Numbered from the stretch's first letter, positions 16,319 through 25,551 are shown. The stretch: DNA of 64,000 bases from an uncultured Oscillospiraceae bacterium (GCA_944383165.1 CALWON010000002.1:1-64000), one strand, 5' to 3'. Notes: generated from the letters alone by a model not told the origin. Numbers and translations are program-made.

Positions 16319-17416
16319 TCATTGATCAGGGGCAATTCGACCATGATACCAGCCTGTCACCCCGTCTTTTTTCATCAAATAACCCTGTTTGGTCTGCGCC
16401 ACCAGAGAGAGCTTGTCCCCCACCTGCACTGGGAGCAGATAATCTGTGGAGTCTTCACACCATAGTTTTCCATCTGAATTTCTGAGATAGGCATTCAAAA
16501 TGGAAATGGTTCTACCTGTCTCTTTGTGTCGACACAGGGACAGCTCCTCCCCTGACTGCAACAGTTCCAATTCTGACCGTCCCCAGCGAATATTCAAGGG
16601 AAAAGGGGAATCCATTTGTGTATCCAATGCCCGATAGACTGGCAACCCATCATAGGATACCCACGAAAAGGAGCCTACATCCCCACAGTTGAACATGAGT
16701 GCATTGAGCTGTCCATCTGCTTTTAATACACAGCCCCCGTCAATGGAAATAATTTTTTCCTTCCAGTCAAAAATCGGGGCAGAGGATTGAATGTCTGAAT
16801 GGTACAACGTCACTGGCCAGTGTCCTACCACCACATACTTTTCAAAGGTATGCCCTTGACTTCGGAAATTATCATTTTTCATGCAATGCCAGCGATCCAA
16901 CTGCTCCATATTGGACAGAGATGGCACACCACCATGCACAAAAACACAGTGTTCTGTCTCCACAATGGTGGGCATGGACTTCAGCCATGCCCAAATATCA
17001 GGAAACTGCTGCCGCAGCGCCTCACGCAACCCAGGAAAGTCTCTCCAATCTGGATAGGACATCTCATCTGCCATCTGGCGAATGGTGCTTTCAGGATGTT
17101 TGGGGAGGTAATGTGCAAAAAACTTCTCATCCAGTGCATCACTTTCAAAAAAACGCAACACCAACCCATCACAGTTTCCACAGATTGGGTAAATGGTGTG
17201 GACAGTAGACAGTTCCATCAGGTGGCGTAAAAGAGCAAGGCTGTCTCTCCCCTTTTCTAAGATATCCCCCACTAAAATCAACACATCTTCTGTTTGCAGT
17301 CCAATTTTCTCCATCAATCCCTGAAAAAAGGGCAGATTTCCATGAATATCACTGACTGCAATGATGCGCTGACCCCTCTGTATCTCCGGTCGCAGTACTA
17401 CGGCACAATCCTTCAA
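16319..17416 (-). CDS. metallophosphoesterase with C-terminal SH3-like tail
   Basis: A 365-residue calcineurin-like phosphoesterase. The metal-binding motifs are in order: SDIHGN (about 23), VGDILEKG (about 50), GNCDG (about 77), VHGG (about 155) and GHWPVT (about 190). The last 35 residues (VGDKLSLVAQT, VTGWYHGRI) look like a small SH3-type domain. The only start in frame is TTG, 17 nt after AGGAGG. It lies 21 nt after prmA in the operon. Substrate unknown; could be a nucleotide or protein phosphatase. Confidence 0.82.
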   Translation of the reverse strand: MKDCAVVLRPEIQRGQRIIAVSDIHGNLPFFQGLMEKIGLQTEDVLILVGDILEKGRDSLALLRHLMELSTVHTIYPICGNCDGLVLRFFESDALDEKFFAHYLPKHPESTIRQMADEMSYPDWRDFPGLREALRQQFPDIWAWLKSMPTIVETEHCVFVHGGVPSLSNMEQLDRWHCMKNDNFRSQGHTFEKYVVVGHWPVTLYHSDIQSSAPIFDWKEKIISIDGGCVLKADGQLNALMFNCGDVGSFSWVSYDGLPVYRALDTQMDSPFPLNIRWGRSELELLQSGEELSLCRHKETGRTISILNAYLRNSDGKLWCEDSTDYLLPVQVGDKLSLVAQTKQGYLMKKDGVTGWYHGRIAPDQ

Positions 17417-17437
17417 AACAGGTCGTTCCTCCTCTTA

Positions 17438-18385
17438 TCAGTCTGCCAGAACAGCCTCTAAGGCAACCCATCCATTTTTTTCTCGTTTTTTTGTCACCTT
17501 CAAACCGTTTCGCTCCAGTGCTTCCTCCACTTCATGGGCACGGCTGTCAATAATGCCAGAGCACAGGAAAATGCCACTCTCTGCCAACAGCTTGGGTACT
17601 TGCTGGGAAAGTGGAATAATCACATCTGCCACGATATTTGCCAGTACCAGAGGATAGCGATTTTGAGCAAGTTCATTGGCAAGCCCTCGATCTGTAATCA
17701 CATTTCCCGCTCTGACGGTATAGCGGTCTTTTCCAATGCCATTCAGAGCAGCATTTTCATAGGCAACATCCACAGCTTTGGGGTCAATGTCCACTGCAAT
17801 TGCCTCTTTTGCTCCCAGTACCAAGGCAGCAATGGACAAAATACCACTGCCACAGCCCAAATCCAAAACCAAATCTCCCTCTTTTGTGTGTTCCTCTACT
17901 CCTTCCAGACACAACTGGGTGGAGGCATGGGAACCCGTTCCAAAGGTGAGACCGGGATTCAGGTAGAATGGAACACGTCCCTCAGGCACTGGCTTCTCCC
18001 GCTCCCACTCTGGTACAACATAGAGCCGTTTACCGATGGTCATAGGCTTATAGTATTTTTGCCAACTGTATGCCCAATCGTTGTCTGTCAACGATACGGC
18101 TGTATATTCACAATCAATCCCTTCCATATATTGGGCAAGTTGTTTGTGTCCATCTTCATCATCTGTGACATAAAATTTAATGCGGGAGATACCCCTCATC
18201 TGTTCCAGCAGTTCCTCATCTACATAGTCCCAGTACTGTCGGTTCTGCTCCAAAAACTGCTGAAACTCCCCCTCCTCCTCAATGACAAGACCTGTCATTC
18301 CAGCGGCAATCAGCTTTGCTGACACCTCATCCATTTTTTCCGGTGGAAGATTGATGGCAATTTCCAGCCACTTGATTTCATCCAT
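17438..18385 (-). CDS. prmA: ribosomal protein L11 methyltransferase
   Basis: A 315-residue SAM-dependent methyltransferase that trimethylates ribosomal protein L11. The N-terminal substrate domain (1-110) is followed by the Rossmann methyltransferase with FGTGSHASTQL, DLGCGSGILSIAAL and VDIDPKAV. The post-I block LANIVADVI is the PrmA-type catalytic loop. ATG 18385 is chosen for AGGAGG a few nt upstream. It lies 20 nt downstream of the degV-like gene. Confidence 0.95.
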   Translation of the reverse strand: MDEIKWLEIAINLPPEKMDEVSAKLIAAGMTGLVIEEEGEFQQFLEQNRQYWDYVDEELLEQMRGISRIKFYVTDDEDGHKQLAQYMEGIDCEYTAVSLTDNDWAYSWQKYYKPMTIGKRLYVVPEWEREKPVPEGRVPFYLNPGLTFGTGSHASTQLCLEGVEEHTKEGDLVLDLGCGSGILSIAALVLGAKEAIAVDIDPKAVDVAYENAALNGIGKDRYTVRAGNVITDRGLANELAQNRYPLVLANIVADVIIPLSQQVPKLLAESGIFLCSGIIDSRAHEVEEALERNGLKVTKKREKNGWVALEAVLAD

Positions 18386-18405
18386 GTTGTATCCTCCTCT
18401 TTTCA

Positions 18406-19284
18406 TCAGGGGCGGCGTTCTGTGCCCATATAGAAAAGGGCAACAACACCAGGACCCGTGTGAGCACCAATCACTGGTCCAACATTGTTAATATGAATGG
18501 TCTGCGTTCCAATTCGCTCTTTAATCACAGAAGCAAGTGCTCTTGCATCCTCCAAACAATCGCCATGACTGATGAATACGGTGTCTTTCCCCTCATCCGT
18601 TATGGTCTGCTCCATCTTATCCACCAGCATTTTCAAAGACGCATGACGCCCTCTGGCTTTTGCAATATTTACCAGTTTTCCTTCGTTGTCTACATACAGC
18701 ACAGGCTTAATTTGCAGCATAGAACCTACCACAGCACTGGTGGCAGAAATGCGACCACCTCGCTTTAAGTAGTGCAGATCATTCACCGTAAAATAGTGAC
18801 ATACTTGCAATTTATGCTCCTCTGCCCAGTCTCTTATCTGCTCAATGGTTTTGCCCTGTTTTTTCTGCTGCGCAGCCAACCACACCAAAAGTCCCTGTCC
18901 CATAGAGGCACACAGGCTATCCACCACAAAAATCTTGCGCTCAGGGTAATTTCCTCTCAGTTCCTCTGATGCTACCACAGCAGAAGAACAGGTGGCAGAC
19001 AAACCAGATGAAAATGCAAGTACCAAAATGTCTTTTCCCTCCTGTAAAACTGGTTCCATTGCCTCTACATAATCCCCTACATTGACAGAAGATGTGGTGG
19101 CAATTTCCCCTGCCCGCAACTTATCATAAAAAAGGTCTGGTTCCATATCACGGTTGTCTGGGTAGTTGTGGTAAGTCTCTCCCTGAATGGTAAAACTGAG
19201 TGGCACCACCTGAATCCCTGCATCACGCACCATATCTGTGCTTAAATCGATGGAAGAATCGGTAAATAGAACATAATCAGCCAT
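18406..19284 (-). CDS. DegV family fatty-acid-binding protein
   Basis: A 292-residue DegV protein. The family binds a fatty acid between two domains; some are FakB subunits presenting fatty acids to the kinase FakA. The N-terminal block FTDSSIDLS, the ATTSSVNVGDY motif (fatty acid carboxylate contact region), LAFSSGLSATCSSA and the C-terminal GPVIGAHTGPGVVALF are all present. AGGAGG precedes the ATG. It sits in an operon with prmA and no fakA is nearby. Confidence 0.93.
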   Translation of the reverse strand: MADYVLFTDSSIDLSTDMVRDAGIQVVPLSFTIQGETYHNYPDNRDMEPDLFYDKLRAGEIATTSSVNVGDYVEAMEPVLQEGKDILVLAFSSGLSATCSSAVVASEELRGNYPERKIFVVDSLCASMGQGLLVWLAAQQKKQGKTIEQIRDWAEEHKLQVCHYFTVNDLHYLKRGGRISATSAVVGSMLQIKPVLYVDNEGKLVNIAKARGRHASLKMLVDKMEQTITDEGKDTVFISHGDCLEDARALASVIKERIGTQTIHINNVGPVIGAHTGPGVVALFYMGTERRP

Positions 19285-19310
19285 TGATGTGTCCTCCTGT
19301 GTTCTTTTAT

Positions 19311-19832
19311 CTATGTTTCTTTCTTCTCTTGTGTCTGCTGTAAAATATCCAATATTCTTTCACATGCCAACTGATTGGCATAACTTCTCAAGGCAAAATC
19401 CAGAGCCATACGTGGCAAATCTTCCGGTTGTGCTGTGTCATCCAGTGTTTTTGCCGTCTCCTGCAATGCTCTGTCCAGTGCATTACAGAAATACTGATAC
19501 AGTTCCTCTGAAGTCTTATTTCTCCGCTCTCCGGCAGCAAACAAAATCCCCATATCCCGCACTGACATGGTTTTTTTCAGTGTACAAACCGCTGTGAGGT
19601 ATCCCAAATGGACGGGACTGTACCGCTTTCCCTCTGCTCTGGGCAGTAGATTTTCTTTGATATAATTGTTGACCATAGCTGGGGTCAACTTTTCCCCATC
19701 CTTATAGTGAATCAGTTGTCGTGACATATATGCGATTACCTGATCCATATAGAGGGAAATATCGGGCAGCTCACGCCACTGTGCAGGGCGTTCCTGCTCC
19801 ATACGCTGCTTTAACTCCAGCAGTTCTTCCAT
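19311..19832 (-). CDS. DUF1836 domain protein
   Basis: A 173-residue protein of the DUF1836 family, common in Clostridia, with a MerR-like helix-turn-helix region: LTPAMVNNYIKENLLPRAEGKRYSP (residues about 49-73, seen in parts as MVNNYIKENLLP) and HLGYLTAVCTLKKTMS. It is probably a DNA-binding regulator, but no target is known. It is in the leftward operon between degV-like and cmpB-like genes. Confidence 0.85.
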   Translation of the reverse strand: MEELLELKQRMEQERPAQWRELPDISLYMDQVIAYMSRQLIHYKDGEKLTPAMVNNYIKENLLPRAEGKRYSPVHLGYLTAVCTLKKTMSVRDMGILFAAGERRNKTSEELYQYFCNALDRALQETAKTLDDTAQPEDLPRMALDFALRSYANQLACERILDILQQTQEKKET

Positions 19833-19851
19833 GTATTTGTTCTTCCTTTCC

Positions 19852-20718
19852 TCAGGAACGATTCAGCCATCTCCGAACACGTCGCAGAGCCTGACGGTGG
19901 GGCAGAGAGTCCAGTTTAGGATATGCTTTCAAAATACGCCGCTGTCCCATAATCTTCCGATTCATCACCTCATTAAGCCGCTCCTTCAGCTCATCTAACT
20001 CATTTTGTCTCTGCGCCTGACGTTGGGAGAGCTTCTCTCTGATTTTCTCGATGGTATCCCGCAGATCTTCTAGTTCTTCCGTCAATCCACTGCGCAGCTC
20101 GGTTCCCTTCTCTGCTGCATCCAGTACCTTATCTGCCAACTGCTCGCCAAACTCATTGGACATGCCCTTGATTTTCCTGGCGAGTTCATCAATCTCCTGC
20201 AACTGCCGGTTCATGTTGGTAATGGTACGTACCGTTGCAATCAGGTCTACCGCCATAGTGACAGCCAATACCCACAGAATCACAACCCCTATCCCATGTG
20301 GGATGGAAGAAATCAACCAGAACACTGTGGGGTGGATGGCATCCACCACAATAAGGCACGCAAATCCCCAAGCAATGGAAAACCGGAGGCAGATATAGCC
20401 CCCCAGATTGAATGGCTGGTCTGAATAGTCCCACCACCGCTGGTGAAAGATTTTCTCCAGCAAAAATCCAGTCAACCACTCCAAGAGGGAGGTCAAAATC
20501 ACACTACCAATGAAAAGCACCAACAAGTTTCCTTTCAATGGCACTAATATGGATAACACAATGACAACCCCAAATCCATAAACTGGGCAAACAGGACCAT
20601 TGAGAAAACCACGGTTGACAAATTTTCCTGTCACTAAGGCAGCATAGCTGACTTCGGTACACCACCCCAGGAAAGAATAGATAAAGAAAATCCACAAAAA
20701 AAGATACATCACATTCAA
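19852..20718 (-). CDS. CmpB-type putative ABC transporter permease (PF06541-like)
   Basis: A 288-residue protein. The N-terminal half has about five membrane helices with family motifs FLGWCTEVSYAA, NRGFLNGPVCPVYG and WWDYSDQPFNLGGYICLRFS. The C-terminal 110 residues are a charged helical, probably coiled-coil, segment (LSQRQAQRQNELDELKERL). Despite the family name, no ATPase is adjacent and transport has not been shown for such proteins. It is the first gene of the operon running to 15395, with a promoter at 20741-20769. Confidence 0.85.
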   Translation of the reverse strand: MNVMYLFLWIFFIYSFLGWCTEVSYAALVTGKFVNRGFLNGPVCPVYGFGVVIVLSILVPLKGNLLVLFIGSVILTSLLEWLTGFLLEKIFHQRWWDYSDQPFNLGGYICLRFSIAWGFACLIVVDAIHPTVFWLISSIPHGIGVVILWVLAVTMAVDLIATVRTITNMNRQLQEIDELARKIKGMSNEFGEQLADKVLDAAEKGTELRSGLTEELEDLRDTIEKIREKLSQRQAQRQNELDELKERLNEVMNRKIMGQRRILKAYPKLDSLPHRQALRRVRRWLNRS

Positions 20719-20740
20719 CCCTTATTTTCTGTTTCGATGT

Positions 20741-20769
20741 AGTATACCTCTTTTTAGTGAAAAAGTCCA
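20741..20769 (-). promoter_or_regulatory. promoter of the cmpB-DUF2156 operon
   Basis: Reading leftward, TGGACT (20764-20769) and TATACT (20741-20746) are 17 nt apart, 23 nt before the first start codon. Confidence 0.6.
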
Positions 20770-20903
20770 GCATTCCATGTCATTTCCTGTTTTCCCGCCA
20801 TTTTAAAAAATTTTTTAATCTCATGCAATAAAAAGCATTTCTGCTGCATTTCCCATATGAAAGCAATAAACAATGACTAAAAACATCTAAGGAGGAATAA
20901 AAC

Positions 20904-22208
20904 ATGAAAAAGAATTTTAAGAATAAACTGGTAGGTTGCATGGTACTGACTACTCTGGTGGGTATTCTGGCTGTTCCATCCCTGGCACAAGTAGGACAAA
21001 AAATGGCTTACCTGAACTACAATAACATGAAGGTCACATTGAATGGGCAAACCCTGAATTTGAAAGACAGCAATGGCAATGCTGTGGAACCCTTCACCAT
21101 TGATGGTACAACTTATCTTCCCCTAGCCAGTATTAGCCAGGCACTGGGTGTGAATGTGTCATGGGATGGCAGCACAAATACCGTTGCTCTGACTACCACT
21201 ACTCCATCCACTTCAGGAAATACCGCTTCTCCCACTATAAACACTACCACCACTACCACACAAAGTATTAGCATGGATAAGGCTAAGGAAATTGCATTGA
21301 ATCATGCTGGTCTTACGGCATCTCAGGCTACTTTCTTCAAAAGCATATTGGATTGGGAAAACGGCAGGCAGGTCTATGATATCGAATTTTATAGCGGAAA
21401 CAAAGAGTATGACTATGAAATTGATGTGGCAACTGGCACAATCTTGAGCTATGACTATGATATTGAGGGATATATCAATACTCCAGTTACACCCAGTACC
21501 CCAGGTACCCCAACCCAATCCACTGGTGACATTGGTGCTACCAAAGCAAAGGAGATTGCACTGAATCACGCAGGAGTTGCATCTTCCAACGCTGTATTTC
21601 TGAATGCAAAGCTGGATTATGATGACGGTCGTAGGGTATATGATGTAGAATTTTATAGTGGAAATAAGGAATACGACTATGAAATTGATATGGCAACTGG
21701 CACAATTTTAAGCTATGACTACGATATTGAGGGCTATGTCAACACACCTGCCCAATCCACTGGTGACATTGGTGCTACCAAAGCAAAGGAGATTGCACTG
21801 AATCACGCAGGAGTTGCATCTTCCAACGCTGTATTTCTGAATGCAAAGCTGGATTATGATGATGGTCGTAGGGTATACGATGTGGAGTTCTACAGCGGAA
21901 ACAAGGAGTATGACTATGAAATTGACGCTGCAAGTGGTACCATTATCAGCTTTGACTATGATGTAGAGAGTTATACTCCAAGCCAGTCCGCTGGCACCTC
22001 CTCTGGCTCTTATATTTCTGAAGCTGCTGCAAAGCAGATTGTAGAGCAGAAGGCTGGCACTACTGGTATCTATCGTGAATTTAAACTGGATCGTGATGAC
22101 GGCAGAACTGTGTATGAAGGTGAGCTGCGCAGTGGAACCATAGAATATGATTTTACCATTGATGCCACTAGTGGTACCATACTTGAGTGGGAGGTAGACA
22201 GAGGCTAA
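20904..22208 (+). CDS. secreted stalk-domain protein with four PepSY repeats
   Basis: A 434-residue exported protein. Signal peptide 1-28 (cleavage after SLA). Residues about 30-100 form a copper-amine-oxidase-like stalk domain (GTTYLPLASISQALGVNVSW). Four PepSY-type modules follow, at about 125-190, 207-272, 286-351 and 365-432, each with a KAKEIALNHAG helix, a DDGRRVYDVEFYSG strand pair and YDYEIDxxTGTI. Modules 2 and 3 are nearly identical in protein and DNA. PepSY domains are thought to bind or inhibit peptidases or other proteins outside the cell. It is monocistronic, with AAGGAGG before the ATG and a terminator after. Confidence 0.88.
   Translation: MKKNFKNKLVGCMVLTTLVGILAVPSLAQVGQKMAYLNYNNMKVTLNGQTLNLKDSNGNAVEPFTIDGTTYLPLASISQALGVNVSWDGSTNTVALTTTTPSTSGNTASPTINTTTTTTQSISMDKAKEIALNHAGLTASQATFFKSILDWENGRQVYDIEFYSGNKEYDYEIDVATGTILSYDYDIEGYINTPVTPSTPGTPTQSTGDIGATKAKEIALNHAGVASSNAVFLNAKLDYDDGRRVYDVEFYSGNKEYDYEIDMATGTILSYDYDIEGYVNTPAQSTGDIGATKAKEIALNHAGVASSNAVFLNAKLDYDDGRRVYDVEFYSGNKEYDYEIDAASGTIISFDYDVESYTPSQSAGTSSGSYISEAAAKQIVEQKAGTTGIYREFKLDRDDGRTVYEGELRSGTIEYDFTIDATSGTILEWEVDRG
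21514..21987 (+). repeat. 237-bp in-frame direct duplication
   Basis: Sequence from 21514 (CCCAATCCACTGG) repeats from 21751, an offset of exactly 237 bp or 79 codons. The first roughly 130 nt of the two copies differ at only one base; differences then accumulate at synonymous sites. This encodes PepSY modules 2 and 3 with their linkers and indicates recent duplication or gene conversion. Confidence 0.9.
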
Positions 22209-22300
22209 TTGCAGCCATTTGAATGTGGTTTCCTCTAGACTCAAAGTACCAAACAGGTTAGATTCTTCTATCAACCAAACCATAATGGACAAAACATATA

Positions 22301-22352
22301 GCAGCCCCCTGATGTAAGGTAAAATTGCATCAGGGGGTTGCTGTCTATTTTT
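22301..22352 (+). terminator. terminator after the PepSY gene
   Basis: AGCCCCCTGATG pairs with CATCAGGGGGTTGCT (one G-T), followed by GTCTATTTTT. Confidence 0.85.
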
Positions 22353-22391
22353 ACACGAACAATCTAGGAAATTGAATCCAAAACAGGACAT

Positions 22392-23078
22392 CTAAATGAT
22401 TCCAGAAAAATGCTCTGTCATTTTTCGGTGGAGTATAAACTGATTTTTGTGGTAGTCTAACAACCCCTCTCTCTGCATTTTGCTCAGTTCATTGGATAAT
22501 GCACTACGGTCTACATGGAGATAATCGGCCAACTGTTGGCGATCAAACGGGATGGAAAATTGGTTCCCTCCATATTGTGTTGCCTGATGGGAAAGGTAGG
22601 AGAGCAGACGTCCCCGAATGGATTTTGGAGTTGTATGTGAAATTTTATAGGAGAGATTGAGATTATTTCGTGCCAAAATCATCATAAGACGCTCAATGAG
22701 CTGGCTATGAACAGGACAGCCATGGTCACAGATATGGAGTATCCGATGGACCTTCAACCACAAAACCTGTACTTCTGTGCGTGCCACTACATCCACCATC
22801 AGTGGCTCTTGTGGCATACAGGCATAGGTCTCTCCAAAAATCTGCCCCTGTCCAATGGCTGCCATCACAGTACGATTCCCCCAGAAATCATAGTGCTCAA
22901 TCGAGATCTGTCCAGTCAATACCATGCCGAGGGCATCCATACTGCTTCCAGCAGAACAAATCATACTTCCCTTTTCGTAGTGCTTTTCTTGACAACCTAT
23001 ACAGGACAATGTAGATTCAATTTCCTTTGGACTGTTTCCAGTAAACAGTGCAGTTTGAGATAAAAAAACAGCATCCAT
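22392..23078 (-). CDS. Crp/Fnr family transcriptional regulator
   Basis: A 228-residue regulator. The N-terminal cyclic-nucleotide-binding-like beta roll (about 20-130) has GMVLTGQISIEHYDFWGN and GQIFGETYAC. A dimerisation helix and a winged helix follow, with the recognition segment RQQLADYLHVDRSALSNEL (about 180-198). There is no obvious CxxC iron-sulfur cluster set and the cAMP contact residues are not conserved, so the signal is unknown. It is divergent from the EamA transporter gene, which is a plausible target. Confidence 0.9.
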   Translation of the reverse strand: MDAVFLSQTALFTGNSPKEIESTLSCIGCQEKHYEKGSMICSAGSSMDALGMVLTGQISIEHYDFWGNRTVMAAIGQGQIFGETYACMPQEPLMVDVVARTEVQVLWLKVHRILHICDHGCPVHSQLIERLMMILARNNLNLSYKISHTTPKSIRGRLLSYLSHQATQYGGNQFSIPFDRQQLADYLHVDRSALSNELSKMQREGLLDYHKNQFILHRKMTEHFSGII

Positions 23079-23101
23079 AAAAATAACCTCCCCTATATCC
23101 C

Positions 23102-23130
23102 ATTTTAAAGACCTGAAATACCCCAGTCAA
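23102..23130 (-). promoter_or_regulatory. promoter of the Crp/Fnr-like gene
   Basis: Reading leftward, TTGACT (23125-23130) and TAAAAT (23102-23107) are 17 nt apart. Confidence 0.65.
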
Positions 23131-23139
23131 GGGAATGTA

Positions 23140-23168
23140 TTGCATCCTCCATTCAAACATGTTATCAT
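23140..23168 (+). promoter_or_regulatory. possible promoter of the EamA transporter gene
   Basis: TTGCAT (23140-23145) and TATCAT (23163-23168) are 17 nt apart, back to back with the Crp/Fnr promoter. Confidence 0.5.
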
Positions 23169-23198
23169 TTTGTCAATGTTTGTAAATGAGGTGAACAC

Positions 23199-24116
23199 AT
23201 GAATCCTGTTATCATGAAAAAACTTGCAAAACCACTGCTGTTTTTTGCTGCTTTTATTTGGGGTATGTCTTTTTTTGTGATGAAAAATACCTTAGATTCT
23301 ATCCCAGTCTTTTGGCTTCTCACATTCCGTTTTGCTGTGGGTGGGCTTTTACTTGGGCTTGTCTGCTCCTTTATCTGGCATCCAAAATTGACCAAAGACG
23401 ATGTGTGGCGTGGTGGTCTGCTTGGAATTTTACTTTTTCTTGCTTACTCTGTACAAACCTTTGGACTTGTATACACCACCCCATCCAACAATGCTTTTTT
23501 AACCACAGTTTATTGTGTTCTGGTTCCCTTTTTATACTGGGGAATTTCTCACCAAAAACCAGACCGATTTCATCTGATGGCTGCCCTGTTTTGTGTAGTG
23601 GGCGTTGGGCTTGTATCTATCACAGGACAGTTTACCATTGCCATTGGCGATAGTCTAACCCTACTCTGTGCCCTGTTTTATGCCCTGCACATTGTTGCAG
23701 TCAATCACCTTTCTGATGGAAAAAATATTTATGTGCTCACTGCTGTTCAGTTTACGGTGGTTGCTCTGTGTTCTGCCATTGGTGGGATGTTGACCCAGCC
23801 GTTCCCCATCCATGTATTTACTGACAGCAGTATGATTTTCCCCCTGTTTTATCTCTGTGTCCTTGCCACTACTGTAGCACTGCTCTTTCAAAATGTGGGG
23901 CAGGTGTGGTCTGACCCCTCCTCTGCCTCTGTGATTCTCTCCTTAGAATCTGTATTTGGGGTGCTCTTTTCCGTTGTATTTTATGGAGACCCTGTTACTC
24001 CAAGGCTGTTATTGGGCTTTGGCTTTATTTTCTTTGCTGTATTATGTTCAGAAACCAAGTTTTCTTTTTTGCAAAAAAAGAAAACTCCAAACTCCTGTTC
24101 CTGTGATACATTGTAG
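23199..24116 (+). CDS. EamA/DMT family transporter
   Basis: A 305-residue integral membrane protein with ten predicted helices in two EamA repeats (about 8-140 and 150-290). Typical family segments are FAAFIWGMSFFVMKNTL, PSNNAFLTTVYCVLVP and SASVILSLESVFGVLF near the end. Substrates in this superfamily are diverse (amino acids, nucleotides, drugs) and cannot be called. GAGGTGAAC precedes the ATG. Confidence 0.92.
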   Translation: MNPVIMKKLAKPLLFFAAFIWGMSFFVMKNTLDSIPVFWLLTFRFAVGGLLLGLVCSFIWHPKLTKDDVWRGGLLGILLFLAYSVQTFGLVYTTPSNNAFLTTVYCVLVPFLYWGISHQKPDRFHLMAALFCVVGVGLVSITGQFTIAIGDSLTLLCALFYALHIVAVNHLSDGKNIYVLTAVQFTVVALCSAIGGMLTQPFPIHVFTDSSMIFPLFYLCVLATTVALLFQNVGQVWSDPSSASVILSLESVFGVLFSVVFYGDPVTPRLLLGFGFIFFAVLCSETKFSFLQKKKTPNSCSCDTL

Positions 24117-24121
24117 TTTTC

Positions 24122-24150
24122 TTGTCTTTTTTTTCATCTTATGCTATACT
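24122..24150 (+). promoter_or_regulatory. promoter of the DtxR-type regulator/MscS unit
   Basis: TTGTCT (24122-24127) and TATACT (24145-24150) are 17 nt apart, 33 nt before the start codon. Confidence 0.65.
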
Positions 24151-24182
24151 CTTCAAAGATAAAATAAAGGAGCGTTGTCATT

Positions 24183-24554
24183 ATGGCACTACACCAATCC
24201 GGTGAAGATTATTTGGAGGCAATTTTGGTTCTCCGTCAACAAAATGGCATTGTCCGTTCGATTGATGTGGCACAACATCTGGGATACTCTAAACCCTCTG
24301 TCAGCCGTGCTGTGTCTATTTTGAAAAACAGTGGCTATCTGACAATGGAAAAGGATGGTCGATTGGAATTAACGGAAATGGGAGAAGAACGTGCCCAGCT
24401 TGTCTATGAACGTCATCGTTTTCTTTCTGAGTGGCTGGTAAAACTAGGAGTTCCTCCAGAAATTGCCGCGGAAGATGCCTGCCGTATTGAGCACGATTTA
24501 AGCCCAGAAACCTTTGCTTGTCTCAAACGGCATGTGGCAGAACATCTCTCTTAG
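24183..24554 (+). CDS. DtxR/MntR-family metal-dependent regulator
   Basis: A 123-residue regulator made of the winged-helix domain (1-65, with VAQHLGYSKPSVSRAVSIL as recognition region) and the metal-binding dimerisation domain (66-123). Likely ligands include Glu and His in RHRFLSEW and EDACRIEHDLSPET. It lacks the third SH3-like domain, as in MntR. Members sense manganese or iron; which one cannot be read here, and its neighbours are an EamA transporter and an MscS channel rather than a metal importer. AAGGAG precedes the ATG. Confidence 0.88.
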   Translation: MALHQSGEDYLEAILVLRQQNGIVRSIDVAQHLGYSKPSVSRAVSILKNSGYLTMEKDGRLELTEMGEERAQLVYERHRFLSEWLVKLGVPPEIAAEDACRIEHDLSPETFACLKRHVAEHLS

Positions 24555-24568
24555 ATTGGAGTAACTCT

Positions 24569-25393
24569 ATGTCTGTCGATTCTATCATCACACAGGTTAC
24601 AGGTGGTTTTGATTGGAAACAACTCTCATGGGAAACGCTTGTCCGTACTCTTTTGGTCTTTGTGATTGGCTATGTGGTGATGAAAATGGTGCTCAAAACC
24701 ATTGACCGTATTATCTCCCACAACAATTCCCTCAATACCATCAGCCGTTATCTTCACTCCTGTCTATCAGTCATTTTTTGGATCATCCTTGTACTTGTCA
24801 CATTGGGTTCGCTGGGTATGGATATGACCTCCATCATCGCCCTGATGAGTGTGGCAGGACTTGCAGTTTCTCTGGCTCTCCAAAATACGCTGTCCAACCT
24901 AGCTGGTGGCATTATGATTATGGTCTCTAAGCCTTTTTCCATTGGGGACTATGTAGATGTGGATTCTGTCAGTGGAACTGTATCTATGGTCGGTCTTGTT
25001 TACAGCACCCTTGTGACAGCGGAAAACAAGGAAATTTATATTCCAAACAGCCAGGTATCCTCTGCCAAAATCACCAACTATACCCGTCTTGGGAAACGTC
25101 GCTTTGAACTGACCTTTAGCACCTCCTATGACACTCCAACAGAACGTGCCAAGGCAGCTTTACAGGATGTGGTAAACCAGTTCCCTGAAATTCTACAAGA
25201 CCCAGCCCCTGCCATCTGGCTTTCAGAGTATGCCAGCAGCAGTATCAATTACATCGTCCGGGCATGGACAACCACAGAGGACTATTGGAATGTGTACTAC
25301 CGCTTTTTGGAAGCTGTGCGCCCCGCTTTTGAAAAACATCAGGTAGAAATGCCTTATAATCATTTGAATGTCCACATGATTTCATCCAAATAA
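24569..25393 (+). CDS. small-conductance mechanosensitive channel (MscS family)
   Basis: A 274-residue channel that opens on membrane tension to release solutes. Three membrane helices (about 22-130) include the pore helix AGLAVSLALQNTLSNLAGGI, followed by the cytoplasmic beta domain with FSIGDYVDV, PNSQVSSAKITNYTR, and the C-terminal alpha-beta domain. ATG 24569 is chosen for GGAG 8 nt upstream; it lies 14 nt after the regulator gene. A terminator follows. Confidence 0.93.
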   Translation: MSVDSIITQVTGGFDWKQLSWETLVRTLLVFVIGYVVMKMVLKTIDRIISHNNSLNTISRYLHSCLSVIFWIILVLVTLGSLGMDMTSIIALMSVAGLAVSLALQNTLSNLAGGIMIMVSKPFSIGDYVDVDSVSGTVSMVGLVYSTLVTAENKEIYIPNSQVSSAKITNYTRLGKRRFELTFSTSYDTPTERAKAALQDVVNQFPEILQDPAPAIWLSEYASSSINYIVRAWTTTEDYWNVYYRFLEAVRPAFEKHQVEMPYNHLNVHMISSK

Positions 25394-25396
25394 CAG

Positions 25397-25437
25397 ACAG
25401 GACAGCACAATGATATTGTGCTGTCCTGTTGCATTTC
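25397..25437 (+). terminator. terminator after mscS
   Basis: GACAGCACAAT pairs with ATTGTGCTGTC, extended by ACAG/CTGT, followed by TGCATTTC. Confidence 0.75.
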
Positions 25438-25442
25438 AAAAG

Positions 25443-25474
25443 AAAAATCGGTCGCTTTCACGACCGATTTTTTT
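25443..25474. terminator. terminator of the leftward tRNA-Ala
   Basis: AAAAATCGGTCG pairs with CGACCGATTTTT around a 6-nt loop, with T runs on both strands. It lies one nt from the tRNA 3' end. Confidence 0.88.
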
Positions 25475-25475
25475 A

Positions 25476-25551
<76 letters not shown>

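Noticed and set aside
21708-22391. 227-codon leftward frame under the PepSY gene
   Set aside because: It is antisense to a repeat-rich coding region, has low-complexity composition, and crosses the PepSY terminator; no ribosome site.
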